Source: Labyrinthula sp. Ha (Eukaryota; Sar; Bigyra; Labyrinthulida; Labyrinthulaceae). From it: a DNA stretch of 64,000 nt. The position numbers and the translations under genes were made by a program. The stretch lies in NCBI GenBank assembly GCA_015227615.1, contig JAALGZ010000005.1, positions 1,860,001-1,924,000 on the forward strand, read 5' to 3'. The notes below the pieces were generated by a model. It saw only the letters and a list, made by a program, of their open reading frames with translations. It was not told where the DNA came from and ran no database searches. How positions within the stretch are numbered: the first letter of the stretch is position 1; the number at the start of each line of letters is the position of its first letter. Positions 10,767 through 22,453 of this stretch are shown piece after piece.

Positions 10767-13700
10767 AAACAGTTGACCAGCTTGTCTCTTTCAGAATGCA
10801 TGGTAATGCAGTCTTGAGTGATATTTTTTAACTCAACTCTCTTGAAAGCTATCGCTTTCTCCAGGCAAATCTGTTTCAGGTCACTTTTTGGGGAGATGCC
10901 TTCGACCTATTATCAATATAGTCCCGACCCTACCAAATATATATATATATATATATATATGACATAAAATTAAAAGCCCCAAAGCCAAAACAGATCCTCA
11001 ACCAGAGATGGAACTGACTGACGAAAGCCATACAACTGTCAAACAACATAGATAGACCTTTTAACAAGGACCCACGCCAGATTCATTGTTTGAAATTGTT
11101 AACACGCTGTTAGCCATCGCTTTAGATGCAATATAGCATTGTTTCACGGTTTTTCAGACTAGGAAATATAGAGAAGCTACGGTTTAGAGAAAGGATGTTA
11201 AGATGTAACCTAGTTTGCGCTTTTTTTTAATATTGTGCTTTTCAGTTACATACTGTCTATGCTTTCAATATTGACAATTACCTTAATAAATTTCAGTTGA
11301 TTCATTACAACTAGGGTGACGTTAATGAAAAACAACTCAAAGAAGCTATTTTCTCAGATGAAGAGGCACTTGTGATGATACGGTACTTGTGTATAGCTCG
11401 TAGAAGAGTTACTACGGCTGAAACTTCCTTACATCGTAAGGTTCCTGATGTTTCTGTCCATAGTTTTTACCTTATTAAGTACTACATACAACATAGAGGT
11501 GAGGGAAAATACTGAGGACATTAACAATAAGGTTTGAATTTAAGTTCAGCAAAATTGTTTCAGAAGATTAGTTTTATTTTTATCTGCCTTTGATGCTGTG
11601 GAAGGAAAGCTAAATTAAGAATTGACAAAAGCTGTATCAATATGTATGTACTTGTCATGAGAACCACAGAGACATTCATAGACCATGTCGAAGGAGTTCT
11701 CTCAGACGTGGACATACCGTTTTCATAAAATCCAAGGCAAACTATACAGTAACCAAGAAAAAGGAAAATCAGAAGAATTAAATTGAACAAAACCTAGGGA
11801 CAGTTATATAAATCCTGTAAAGCAACTTAGTCAATACATAAGACTCCCAAATAAAAAGAAAAGTATAAAACCACCAAACAAGTTTTAAATACTATTTCCT
11901 CCCTATTCTTTCTTATTTCCTGCGGAATGAAGAAAAACTTAATCTTTACTCCATGCATAGGTTACACATTTATAGAATGGGGACTAATATGTAACTAAGT
12001 TTTAATAAAATCATAGCTCTGCCAACCAACCATTCTTATTTGAAAATAGCTTTTGTCGGTGCATAGTTTTTTCTAATGTGCTCACTGCTCTTATGAAACT
12101 TAATTTTTATTGTTTTGCGAAGAATTAAAAAACTATGAATTATAATACCCTTTTGCAAGTTTATGAGCCTTTACTGTCAACTGAGTAATTCTTGAATATA
12201 TTATTTACTAATTTCTTAACGTTTAGATTTAGTGCATTGTACTATAATTACAGCTCTTTAGTCACATAGATATTCTATCTTCTACTGAGCAAAGTTACTA
12301 AATCATTGACTCCAGTTTCTTTAATGATAAGTTATCTTTACCTTTGCCTTAACTTCTATTGTGCAGCTGAAAAAACAATAGTAACTGGTTCTCTGGACCC
12401 CCCCCTTAAGACAGGAAACTAGAATCTCACCTCCTATAGCGTCATCACAGTCAACGTTGTCTATGCCCTCCCTCCAAGAAACCCAGAGTACTTTTCAATT
12501 ATAAGTTTTAAATCTATTTCCTTATCTTAATACATAGATTTTTATCTTGTAATAAAGTCATTTTAGGCAAGAAGTAGTATTCCCTCCAGTTTTCTTTTTT
12601 AACTAGATATAGTATGTTTTATTTATGACCCAAGCACACTAAATAACGCTTGAACTACTGCTTAAGCTACCAGTTGCCCTTTCTTAATGTAACACATCCA
12701 CGCATATATAATATATCTTTACTACTTGCTTCAACCATATTTTCTTTTGTAACAGCTGTACCGTAAGTTCTTCTTTCATCATAATATCTTGCTCTTTCAT
12801 GATATTGGAATTTTCTTGGTTTTCATTTTCTTCCTTTACAAGTTTAGTATTGTAAGGTCCATACTAGCCAACCAGAAAAGTGATTTGAAATTGGCCTGCA
12901 TGATACAGACGTAAATACAATTTGCCATCTTGTATAAGTTTAGTAAGCAATTTGAATATTCACTTTTCTATTTAATATGTTTTTGAGTAGTACTAACCTT
13001 GAAGTATTATATATACTAACTTTGTTTAAATATTGAATCAAACGAGAGGACTTTTATCTAATACTAGGCTAAATGTCTATGATGCCACAGTATTTCACCT
13101 ACCTAACCCCTCTGTAGTCAACGTAAAATTGCAACCGGGAAAAAAATAGCATAGACTATAGTACGTGTTGTGTTTACCTGACGAAATAATTGTATAAGTA
13201 AGTTCAAAATATTAGGCGGCTGGAACTCTATTAACACAGTATTGGCATGCATGTAGAAAAAAAAACGGTTCTGATATACAACTCCGTTGAAATTCTGTGC
13301 TATTTATTAATACATTATAAAACATATGAGGAATTATCTACAATAATGTACTTCTTATCTAATTTAATGTATTCATCAAAACCAACCTCATCTGTTTAAT
13401 CATGAGAAACTCAGTCCAAAGCATTGTCATTCTATACTAGGCTGCTGCTCACATATTGATGGGCTATAAAGAAACTGAAATTATTTATTTATGCATTCCG
13501 GAAGGTCTATTGTTAAGCATCAAGATAGATTCAAAGAGGTTTGGTCAAACTTTTGTAATAGTGATATTATACACTGCAAAAACTGATAAAGCTCGAATGA
13601 GTTGTAACTATAACTATATTTCTATTTCTTATAGCACAAAGATTTATTTCAGTACGCTTAGAGATTACTCAGAATTGGTTGGAACGCTAACTTGTGAAAA

Positions 13701-16209
13701 TGTACCATGCTATACGCTGCGAATGGAAAGCAAGGCTATATTGCCCATGGCACAAAACCGATGGCCTTGTGAAAATTCTTACAAAAGAGTAAGTTATGAT
13801 AGTTTTTATTGTTTAACTTCCTCAGCTCAGCAAACTTTTATACAAGCTATGACAATATAGGTCTGCTCCGCTCTTCTAATATATAGGATATCCTGCTCTC
13901 CAAGTAAGACATGATTCCAGTTTACCCGTATGAACTTAGGATTGAGCTAAGTTTCAACCTAGAAGCCGAGGTTGAAGAAAAATTCAGCCTTACGCAACTC
14001 ATCCAAAAAATTTAAACCAATTGGTTTGCTTTCTGGGATGATTAATAGTAGTCTTACATATGAAAAATGCCCAGGACTAAGTTTATATAGCTAAATGTCA
14101 ACATGTACTTTATACTCCTTCACGTTTACATTTTGGCAAACACACAACTCAAATCACAGGAAACATCTAATTAAAATGTTATTTGACAAGAACAGTGTTT
14201 CAGAATCATAAATGAAAAGAGCTACACTCAAAACAATGTGGAAGCTGATTCAGTTCTCGAAGAAATTATAGAGTTCAAGGGGTTATTTCCAGTGGAAGAT
14301 AGAAATATACATACCTCGAACGAAGTAAAAGTTATTCACCTTTATCTAGCGTATCACAAATATTTCACCCAACAAACACAGTTTTAAATAGAAGCTCATT
14401 TCTGAAGAACTAAAAGACTAGATAAAAGTATTTGGGTATAAGCACATATTAGTGCAAGCTTAATTAAGGATGTGTTAGACGAGTGTAGAAGATTCTACAG
14501 GAAACAGCCAACACCTTTCCTTCATCTGGTTTTCTAAGTTCTATGCTAAGGAATAAATCCATGACGATAATAACAGTTTATAACTCAGACAGAAAAAAAA
14601 TAAAGCTTTTAGTTGAGTTTAAACAAAAAAAAACAGTTAATAAAGTAGTTAGTTTGACAACATTTGAGGATATATATTTGAAAATTGCTTGGAAGTTGCA
14701 AATCTACATAGATGGTCATTCAATAGTTAGCGAGTTTGCAGCTTTTCTTTAGATAAGTGAGGGATGAAACTATTGGATATGGAAATGAGATAGAGGTGCT
14801 GAATAAACTTCAGAAGCTAATGTTTACTTTGCTAAATAATCCAACTGTGTACGTAGTAATAATAGTTTTCGACGATAATGAAGGAGATAAATTTTCCGTT
14901 CTACAATATCAGTTGCTATTGCCTTGGAAAACTCATTTGACATATTCTAAGTATAAAATTCTCATTAAAACAGTGAAAAACAATTTTCATTATATATTAG
15001 ATCACCTTAAAAAGGATTTGCATAGATGGTAGGATTTTCAAATTGTAGTTGCTTTTCTTAAAGGGTACTTAGTTTTGGCAGACCAGCAGATCATTGTCAG
15101 ATGAAGCGCATTTCTATCGAAAGAATATTATCAAGATCAATCCCTTAAGAACATTATTGTTTCCAGACTACGGGGTTTCTGACTGCAGCAACCTGTTTCT
15201 CAAGGTAGAAAATATGGTATAGCCTCTACATATAATATTAGAAAACTTGGTGCTAGTACACTAAATGAACAAAATGCGAAGGTTGGACCCTATCAGTCCT
15301 CAAAGTCATGGTGACCAGGTTGGATTTATACGAATAAGAATTGTAAGAAGGCATAGATTCTTAAGTTTTAAAAGGAATCTGGGCCACTTCATTTGGACTG
15401 GCGATCTACTTATGCCGAACTGGTTAAGCTTGGCCGCGAGGGTTTCTTGCCACAGCTAAGATTACAGGCTTAGGTTTTCTAGAGCTTTCCCCTGAGCAAA
15501 TAAAATCATCTGAATCTACAAAACGTAATTAGAAAGATGGCTTTGTTCAAAACAAGTCATATTGGTGTTATTGATTTTATCGTTGTTATTTTAATTTTGA
15601 TGTTTTGTTGGAAAGTTATACTGGATTGTTTTTGGCAAAAAGAGTTTAAGTCGCTCCTGCGGGTCTACCAACCTTTGCTCTACGTTAGCACTTTGTTTTT
15701 CTCTTTCAATTACTTAGTTTCTTAACTTTTCAAAGAAGATGACTTTACTTGTGCTTTATTTAGCAAGGAACGAACCCAAATTCCGGGTTTGGATAGTCAA
15801 TTATAACGGAACTTAAAAACTAACGTTAACTATTATATTATATACATTGGCGTAACTTTGTAAAATAAACATCAATTCAACCTCAAGTTAACACAAATGT
15901 AAAATCTAAGTAATTTGCCCATAGTTCCAATAGGAATATGTGTATGAGATACATCTATTTAACTGGAAATATAATCTGGAAATTTTGTATGAAAAAGATA
16001 GCGATAGAGTACTACCGTTACTTGTTTAGAATAATCAAAGAACTAGCTGATTCGGGATTTAAGCAATAAACTTGCACCTGTGTTTTCGTTGCAGTCGCAA
16101 TTTAACCAGGAATCGATTGTGCTTTTGTGCTTTACAGACTGTTCTAATAAAAAACAGAACGTTATCAAGTTTAACTCGGTACGGACAAGAAAACAAATAG
16201 GTCTAAAAT
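10767..16209. other. Gene-poor spacer
   Basis: No convincing gene is seen in this 5.4-kb AT-rich spacer. It holds a 12-unit AT microsatellite at 10937-10960 and a short poly-C tract near 12399-12406. The longest open frame (13456-13860, plus, 134 codons) is about the length expected once by chance in the window and has no recognisable domain. Two adjacent plus-strand frames at 14543-15032 are mentioned under findings. Confidence 0.6.
10937..10960. repeat. (AT)12 microsatellite
   Basis: Twelve perfect AT dinucleotides lie 170 bp upstream of the Nup155 start codon. A promoter-proximal location is possible but no function is visible. Confidence 0.95.
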
Positions 16210-16707
16210 ATGAAATTAGTCAAGCAAATGAGTTTATCTAAGGGTAGCCTATTCTCCCCAGCAGGGATAAAGAAACGTCTTAGCTTTTCTTTGAAAGTTT
16301 TTGTTCAAAAGCATTCAAAAAATAACGGAAGAGCGGGGATAAAAAGACGGGGGGATCAGAGCCTTTTCTCAGAGGAAGAGTTTTGGCCGAGGAGCTTTGA
16401 AAGTGAAGGAACTCGCTTTTCATTTCTTTCTGAAACTGAAGATTTCTGGGATGAAGAGAGCGACTCATATAGTGTGGCTTCGAATGCTTCGAGCAATGTG
16501 AGCCGCACGAAGGTAGAAGCTTTCTGGACTGAAATGAAGCGTAAAGCTCAAGGGAAAACAGGGAGTGGTATTAGTGATAAAGCACGGTTATTGAAAAAGA
16601 AATCTTCGGGAGATAGCCGCGAAAAGCATGTTGTGAACACTGATTCTGAACAAATTTCCAAAACTCGAAGACTGAAGAGCGGTGGTCTACTGCTCAAGGA
16701 TATCTAG
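16210..16707 (+). CDS. Small basic Ser/Lys-rich protein of unknown function
   Basis: This 165-residue frame was judged coding because its composition is unlike chance translations of AT-rich DNA: it is rich in Lys, Ser, Glu and Gly, with few Ile or Asn runs. A basic N-terminal third (KKRLSFSLKVF) is followed by an acidic middle with two F-W-containing acidic patches (EEEFWPRSFESE, TEDFWDEESDSY), a third related motif VEAFWTEMKRKA, and a basic tail. The repeated FW in acidic or amphipathic context looks like a short linear binding motif used three times. No domain is recognised. It faces the Myb gene, with 141 bp between stop codons. A nuclear location is an inference from the basic clusters. 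Confidence 0.6.
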   Translation: MKLVKQMSLSKGSLFSPAGIKKRLSFSLKVFVQKHSKNNGRAGIKRRGDQSLFSEEEFWPRSFESEGTRFSFLSETEDFWDEESDSYSVASNASSNVSRTKVEAFWTEMKRKAQGKTGSGISDKARLLKKKSSGDSREKHVVNTDSEQISKTRRLKSGGLLLKDI

Positions 16708-16848
16708 ACCTGTAAAAATTTGTGAATATTTATGTATGTTTTGTTTGCATGTTATCTTATTACAAGTTAAGACACGAACCTAATGTTTTAGAATATTCAA
16801 ACAAGCTGCACAATTCATACTGTATGACATACTAGAACTGCTCTTCAA

Positions 16849-18696
16849 TCAGTAAAAACGAGAGTTATCAACTGGGTAATCTCCTTGATATTGACTAATT
16901 CTGTTAAGCATTGAGCGTTGAGTTATCTTATCTTCATGGTACAGGTTTGGGTCTTGTTCAACAAGGGAGCGGGCAATTTCGTGTTCATTCAACGTCAGAG
17001 TTTGGCCAGGTCCAACATTAGGAAGATTAAGATTGCTAATTTTTTGGGACTTACTGATGTTGCAGTGACAGGAATCAAAATTGAGATGCATTTCTAACTC
17101 CTCGTCCTCATCTTCATCATGGTTAAGACTCTGAGTAGTTGGATTGAAGCCTTCAAGCGTAAAGGATGCCTTATAATCAACGAATTCATTGGATTTTTTC
17201 TTAGTGTATTTTCTCTTAGGCTTAGCTTCAGTCTTGGGTTTCTTTGCCCTTCGTGTTCTATGCCTTCTCATCTCCAGTTCTTGAAACTCTGAGAGAAGGT
17301 TTCGTTGGCCGTCTAACCCAATGCTATAATACCTACTTGTATTTTTCCTCTTTTTTTTTATTCTACACCTTTCAAAAAGATCTTTTGTGTCTTCTGTAGT
17401 CCTTGTTTCAGGGGAGCATAAAATTCCCACGGTGGTAAAGGAACTATCTGTAAAGCTTGATGCAAATGACCTCAAAGTTGATGCTTGGTATATTGCGGGA
17501 GTTTGTTTGTGTGTAATTGGACTGTGAATTTTCTCCTGATTTTTTTTGAACTCTGGATCCTGAAGCAGTTCAGAGTATCCTTTCTCCAATCTTGGCAGTG
17601 AATATATCGTTTTTAAAGAGTGAAATCTATTCTTCACTGCGTTCTCAGATCTCCCGTTCATACACTCAGAAATGACCTTCCATTTATTACCATGCTCTCT
17701 TTGGAGTGTAAACAGAATAATATCCTCTTCAACAGACCATTCTGCATGATTTAGTTTTGGATCGAGGTGGTTAATCCACCGCTCTCTGACTTGCTTTCCC
17801 AGACGCCCAGGAAGCATCTCTGCGATCATAGTCCATTTAATTCTATTTTTATAAGTATTCTTCTTGAAAGGGCCCAGCCTAGGGTTTTGAAAATGCTCCT
17901 CTTGCCTCATCAACAGATTTTCTTGCTGACTTTGAACTTGCTGAACAATGATGTCGTCCTCCTCAACAGTCCATGGGCCTTTTAGTAATCCTGGCTTCAG
18001 GCACTTGTTATACCGATGTAAACATTGAATATCGGTTCTCTTTATTTTACTGATATTTGAAAAAACCTTAGAAATCTCCTTCCACTTACGAGCACCGTAC
18101 TTTTCTACCACAAGTTTAAGAAGTTCATCCTCATCCTGCTTCCACCGAATAATCTTCCCTTCCACGGGCTGCACTTCATCCTGCGGGACTTCGCGTGGAA
18201 AAACGTAGTTTTTCAGTTTCTCATCAATTTTTCTTTGTTCTTCCTCACTCTTTCTTGGATAGTAACATGAAGGCTTTTTCTTTATCTTTGGAAGCTTTTC
18301 CTTTGACGCCTTTGGTTTTCTACCCACACGCCGCTTCTTCTTCCTTCTATCCGATTGAGCAATCAAACTATTTAAGCTGTGACTTGACTCTTTCTTTATT
18401 GAAAGCTCAGAACTATTATTTCCGCCTTGCTCATGGGAAATACCAAGAGCAAGCAATCCACTGAGGGCACTTTCCGGTATGTTGTCTATTATTGTCGTGC
18501 TAACATCAGCCGCATCATCATCCTCTTGAGGGGTTTTGGGAAGGTATAGCTCATCGTAAATTACATTAATCTTCGTATCTTTTACTTCTACGTTTTCATC
18601 ATCTTCGGTGGAAATACTCTCTTTGCCCATATCTGCATTTTCTAGATAAGTCTCCTTGTTTTCATTACAGTTAACGGTATCCGATGTATTTTCCAT
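16849..18696 (-). CDS. Three-repeat Myb DNA-binding protein (R1R2R3, MYB3R-like)
   Basis: This 615-residue protein has three tandem Myb repeats. R1 (about 181-233) starts IIRWKQDEDELL, R2 (about 239-312) starts KGPWTVEEDDII and ends RERWINHLDP, and R3 (about 315-362) starts AEWSVEEDIIL and ends AVKNRFHSL. The linker LDPKLNHAEWSVEED is close to the c-Myb/MYB3R consensus, so this is a sequence-specific transcription factor of the class that controls cell-cycle genes in plants and animals. Repeat R2 carries an extra segment of about 30 residues (about 254-285) between its first and second helices. The N-terminal 110 residues are acidic; residues 117-143 form a strong basic cluster with an AT-hook-like GRKPK. 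The tail holds a second basic cluster (about 475-505) and an acidic run. An alternative is a SNAPc- or Cdc5-type Myb, but repeat spacing fits R1R2R3 best. Confidence 0.85.
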   Translation of the reverse strand: MENTSDTVNCNENKETYLENADMGKESISTEDDENVEVKDTKINVIYDELYLPKTPQEDDDAADVSTTIIDNIPESALSGLLALGISHEQGGNNSSELSIKKESSHSLNSLIAQSDRRKKKRRVGRKPKASKEKLPKIKKKPSCYYPRKSEEEQRKIDEKLKNYVFPREVPQDEVQPVEGKIIRWKQDEDELLKLVVEKYGARKWKEISKVFSNISKIKRTDIQCLHRYNKCLKPGLLKGPWTVEEDDIIVQQVQSQQENLLMRQEEHFQNPRLGPFKKNTYKNRIKWTMIAEMLPGRLGKQVRERWINHLDPKLNHAEWSVEEDIILFTLQREHGNKWKVISECMNGRSENAVKNRFHSLKTIYSLPRLEKGYSELLQDPEFKKNQEKIHSPITHKQTPAIYQASTLRSFASSFTDSSFTTVGILCSPETRTTEDTKDLFERCRIKKKRKNTSRYYSIGLDGQRNLLSEFQELEMRRHRTRRAKKPKTEAKPKRKYTKKKSNEFVDYKASFTLEGFNPTTQSLNHDEDEDEELEMHLNFDSCHCNISKSQKISNLNLPNVGPGQTLTLNEHEIARSLVEQDPNLYHEDKITQRSMLNRISQYQGDYPVDNSRFY

Positions 18697-20741
18697 TCTT
18701 GCAGCTGTTAATATTCTTTTCCTTTTCCAAATTCAATTTATGTTTCAACGTTTAAATTTTAACTTTTATTAACATAATTATCAACGTTTTCCGTTAGCAG
18801 TTTCACTCGAAAACTTTATCAGAGTGTGTACCATGCATGTAACTTCTTAATAAATCCTGCATACGCTGAAACTCAACTATAATGGACTTTTCAGACAGAG
18901 ATCGTTTTAGAATGCGTTTTAATAAATTTTAGAGGAATCAAAAAGGGCAGTGGTGTTTGTCCTTATCAACTTTTAGGTATAGAGGTATTTACATATTTAT
19001 GCAAACAATTAATAGTGACAAAGAGCCAATTAGGATAACGAAGAAGTTTAATCTGTTTCAACGCAGCTGGGTAAACCGCTCTAAAAGGGGTTTAAAGTAT
19101 ATCACACCGACTAAGTCAAAAGGCATAGTAGTTCGTGTAAAGAGATTTAACCAAAACTTTTTTAATTTCAATTAGGTGTTAACCTCCATCTTAGCTTCTT
19201 TTCCCCTTCTCTTTCTTATATGGTGGAAGTTAACTCACATTAATTTTTAATCGAACTACTTAGACACATAAAAATAACGTTGGAATCAGAAATTGCAATA
19301 TTTATTTCAACTCTTATCCTTTTCAGGCTTATTTACATTAGGAGTTACAGAGGTTAACATAGTACTATTTATTTAATAGCTTAACAGGGCTCTAGGAAAT
19401 GTGGATTCATTTCGGCAGAGAGTTAATAGCCACTCCTTTTTGAACAAATGTGATCAAGCTACTTTCTGGATCTTCCATAATCTCATAGAATTTACATTTA
19501 GACTTTCCTCCCCTTAGCCAGACATTGTAGAATTATGCTTTAGACTGAATACTGTTGGAGTACTACAAAGGTAGTATAACATGTTCCATTTCCTCCATTT
19601 CTACTGTTGAACTCTACATAAGATTACTCGATTAGAATGATATTTACTGAAATATATGTCTTCCCTAGGATTTATACTGACTGCTGTATGCATCGAGAGT
19701 AAATAATCTTAACAACGGAAATGTAGGGTTTTCTTTAAACTAGCCTTAGCTCAGAGTCCAGATACTTGACGGGAAAGGATTTAGAGTGGGAGCACATGAC
19801 TATTGGGGGGTACTTTTCCGAATGAATCTTATTTAAATATGTCTAAAAAACTGCCCAATACTTTAATTTCATGTCAAATATTGCTCTATTAGTTACTAAA
19901 ACTTACTTCAAACCTTTGAAATTCTTGTGCCCGGAAATGAACCTTAACCTCATCGGGCTAAGACATCGTACAGATGTAAGTCAGAATATATCGAATATAT
20001 TCCGATTCTAGCGTTTGTGATTTATTTTTTCTATTCTCACTAGGAATAAATTGTAAGTAATATTGCACAGGAGGGCAGTTTGGAATTTCGAGGTTTGATA
20101 AATGAATACAATATAGAAACGTTGCAGGCTACTTAAACAAGAAGAACCTACATTTGAAAAAAAGGAAATTATTCTCAGTCCAAAAAAGATTTTAGTATAA
20201 TTGAATAAAATCTAACATAATTTGATTACCTCACAAAACAAGAATATGTTTAACCAGAGCAGCCTTTGGTTGTCTCGATACTCGGATTTTTTTTAACTCT
20301 TGTGAAGGTTGTATTTCTTGGTTTTATCTTATTCAAGAAACTTCTACCCATTTCGCAAGCAGATAATTCTTAATATGGGTATTTGTGGAGCTATCATCTA
20401 ATGGTATGAACAGGAGGATATTGGAGAACATGGTTTTTGACACTAATTATAAGTATCTCAATGGTCGAGTATTAGTAAGACCACCTATCTACACTCCTGG
20501 CTCAAGGATAATACAAAGTAAAGTTATTCTAGAGTTTTCAGAATAACCACATAGTTTTTAAAATAATAAGTACTCAGTTGTGACAGATAGAAGATAACAT
20601 AACCCGCCTCTGATGTTGATAGGGATCAATTTATAAATAACAGTAACAAATGTTCGAGAAAATAGGGAATAACCCAAAATTGTGGACATTTCGTTTCACA
20701 AGAAAAAGCAACGGCCCCAGAGCAACAGAACACTAAAGAAA
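18697..20741. other. Spacer between Myb and RRM genes
   Basis: This 2-kb AT-rich spacer lies between two divergent genes. Near the Myb start it contains CCGTTAGCAG (18791-18800), whose complement holds the Myb-type core AACGG. A small basic frame at 18999-19175 (plus) is listed separately. The remainder shows nothing recognisable. Confidence 0.55.
18999..19175 (+). CDS. Possible small basic protein, 58 residues
   Basis: This short ATG-initiated frame lies 302 bp from the divergent Myb start. The product is strongly basic (many Lys and Arg, including QRSWVNRSKRG and KGIVVRVKRF), with no acidic half. No family is recognised. The length is well within chance for this DNA; its composition, proximity to an active promoter and the clean ATG are the only support. 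Confidence 0.2.
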   Translation: MQTINSDKEPIRITKKFNLFQRSWVNRSKRGLKYITPTKSKGIVVRVKRFNQNFFNFN

Positions 20742-22453
20742 ATGAGCGACACGTATGAAAGACAATCTAAACGATCAAGGTTTGATCCAGCCCCTTTTGA
20801 TAACAGTATATAATATTATTTGTTTGAACACCAATGTTCATCGCTCTCATTGGTGTTTATTGTTCCTGCCCTACCCTTTGAACCATTCTTATCTTTAAGG
20901 TCAAGATGCACGTAAACAAGAGCCAGACGATTACCCTCCCCAGTCCTTTGATGAGTATAAAGTAAACCTATTTCTCGGGATATTTACTGAAGATGAACTA
21001 AAAAATGCCTTAGGACCTTTGTATTTTCGTTTATTTTCTAAATCTAGACTTCTACGGAACAAGAGGTTCTTTGAAGAAGTAGAAGACGGAGCACACGAGG
21101 TTAATCCCACCAAATTTAGAAAGATATTTGTGGTGGGATTTTTGAACAATACAACGGAAGATGATCTTCAAGGTCTCTTCGAACGGTATGGTGATATTAC
21201 TAACATCCACATTGTCAGACAACGGTGCTTTGGGTTTATTACTTTCAGGACATTCTCAGCTGCGGCAAGGTCTCTACAGGAACCTCGTAAACAGTTTCAA
21301 GGGCGTGAACTTACCTGTAAGTTTGCAGAAGAACCAGGGTATGAGAAAAAGGCAAGAGAAACCATGGACCGTCCAAACCATCGTGAAAGCTACAGAAATG
21401 ACAGTAAATATCCTACATATCAGGAAGAGAGACCAGCTAGTCATCCGCATGATTTTCACGGTAATGGCATGATCAGAGAAGATCGCGAATCTAGGACCCA
21501 GGAAACTTATGGAAGTCCCAGAAGACCTGAATTTGGTCATCGTGATGGACGAAGAGACAGTCACATGGATGAACCTGGTTTTTCAAGAAACAACTCCAGG
21601 CATAGTAGGTCTTATCAGCGTGAAGGGTTTGAGCAAGGTCCTACGGAGAGAGTACTACAAGACAGCAGGGGCTCAAGATTTTCCCAGCGTGACACTCGTC
21701 CGTATAGTGAAGACAGATTTGACACTGATAGGGCAAAGGAGCACCGCTTCTCTGGGGAAAAGGGTGACGCTGATAAATTTACGGAGGAGCAGAAGCTCGA
21801 TTTCGTTTTACGAAGGCTATACATAGCTGGACTTCCATGGGAAACCACTGATGACGAAATCGAACAGTTTTTTAATAAATTCGGCCCAGTTGAGAGTGCG
21901 GCCATGGGAAAGAGAACTGCAGCAAGCAAGGCAACTGGATATGGTTTTGTGACTTTTAAGTCTAAGATAGATTCTATGAAGTGTCTTAATGCTGATGAGG
22001 TAGATCGTATATTCAAAGGGAAGACTTTGTTATTGAAACTGTGCGAAAAGAATAGGGCAAGATATGGTGATCTATGTCATTGCAGAGGAAATGAAGAAAT
22101 TTTAAGGAAAGTTTTTATCTATAAACTTGGAATGGATGACATTAGTGATGGCGAACTTGAAGAGTTTATGGGTCAGTATGGAGATATCCAGTCAATTTCT
22201 GTAAAAAAAGATAAGGATGGCAAGATGAAAGGGTAAGTTTCGTTTTTTCTCTAATTTTAGGTTTGCGTTTTGTACCTACTTTAAGGCAGTTTCTGCCATG
22301 AAGGCCTTGGAAAATTTGGAAAAACAATTTAAAGGAAAAACTATCTTCGTTAAACTTGCCTCAAATGGTAAGCAACGCTCAGAAGGGTTTAATCAAAGAA
22401 GAGCTCACGGTGGATTTGACAAGTTTAACCATTATCAAGAAAGAAGAAGATAA
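20742..22453 (+). CDS. Triple-RRM RNA-binding protein, four exons
   Basis: I read exons at 20742-20805, 20900-21020, 21048-22232 and 22261-22453, giving about 520 residues. Introns are 94, 27 and 28 nt. RRM1 (about 87-157) has IFVVGF and RCFGFITF; RRM2 (about 318-395) has LYIAGL and GYGFVTF; RRM3 (about 415-495) has VFIYKL and, only after removal of the 28-nt intron, GFAFCTYF. That junction makes the last intron secure. Between RRM1 and RRM2 lies a linker of about 150 residues rich in Arg, Ser, Asp and Gly with many SR/RD/RG pairs, as in splicing factors and hnRNPs. The start ATG at 20742 is chosen because exon 1 joins exon 2 in frame. The 27-nt intron is optional: retained, it adds nine in-frame residues. 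Likely roles are splicing or mRNA handling. Confidence 0.85.
20825..20859 (+). other. Perfect stem-loop inside the first RRM-gene intron
   Basis: The arms AACACCAATG (20827-20836) and CATTGGTGTT (20848-20857) are exact reverse complements around an 11-nt loop, and can be extended by a G-U and a U-A pair. The hairpin sits in the only long intron found (94 nt, 20806-20899). Folding would shorten the distance between splice sites, or could serve as a binding site for the encoded protein. The second idea is inference. Confidence 0.75.

Noticed and set aside
13456-13860. 134-codon plus-strand open frame
   Set aside because: Among roughly nine thousand stop-to-stop segments expected in DNA this AT-rich, one of this length is not surprising. 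It has no domain, biased composition or supported start (its first triplet is TTG; an ATG follows).
21161-22016. Long frames on both strands overlapping the RRM gene
   Set aside because: Shadows of the RRM coding sequence in other frames; the RRM motifs lie in one frame only.
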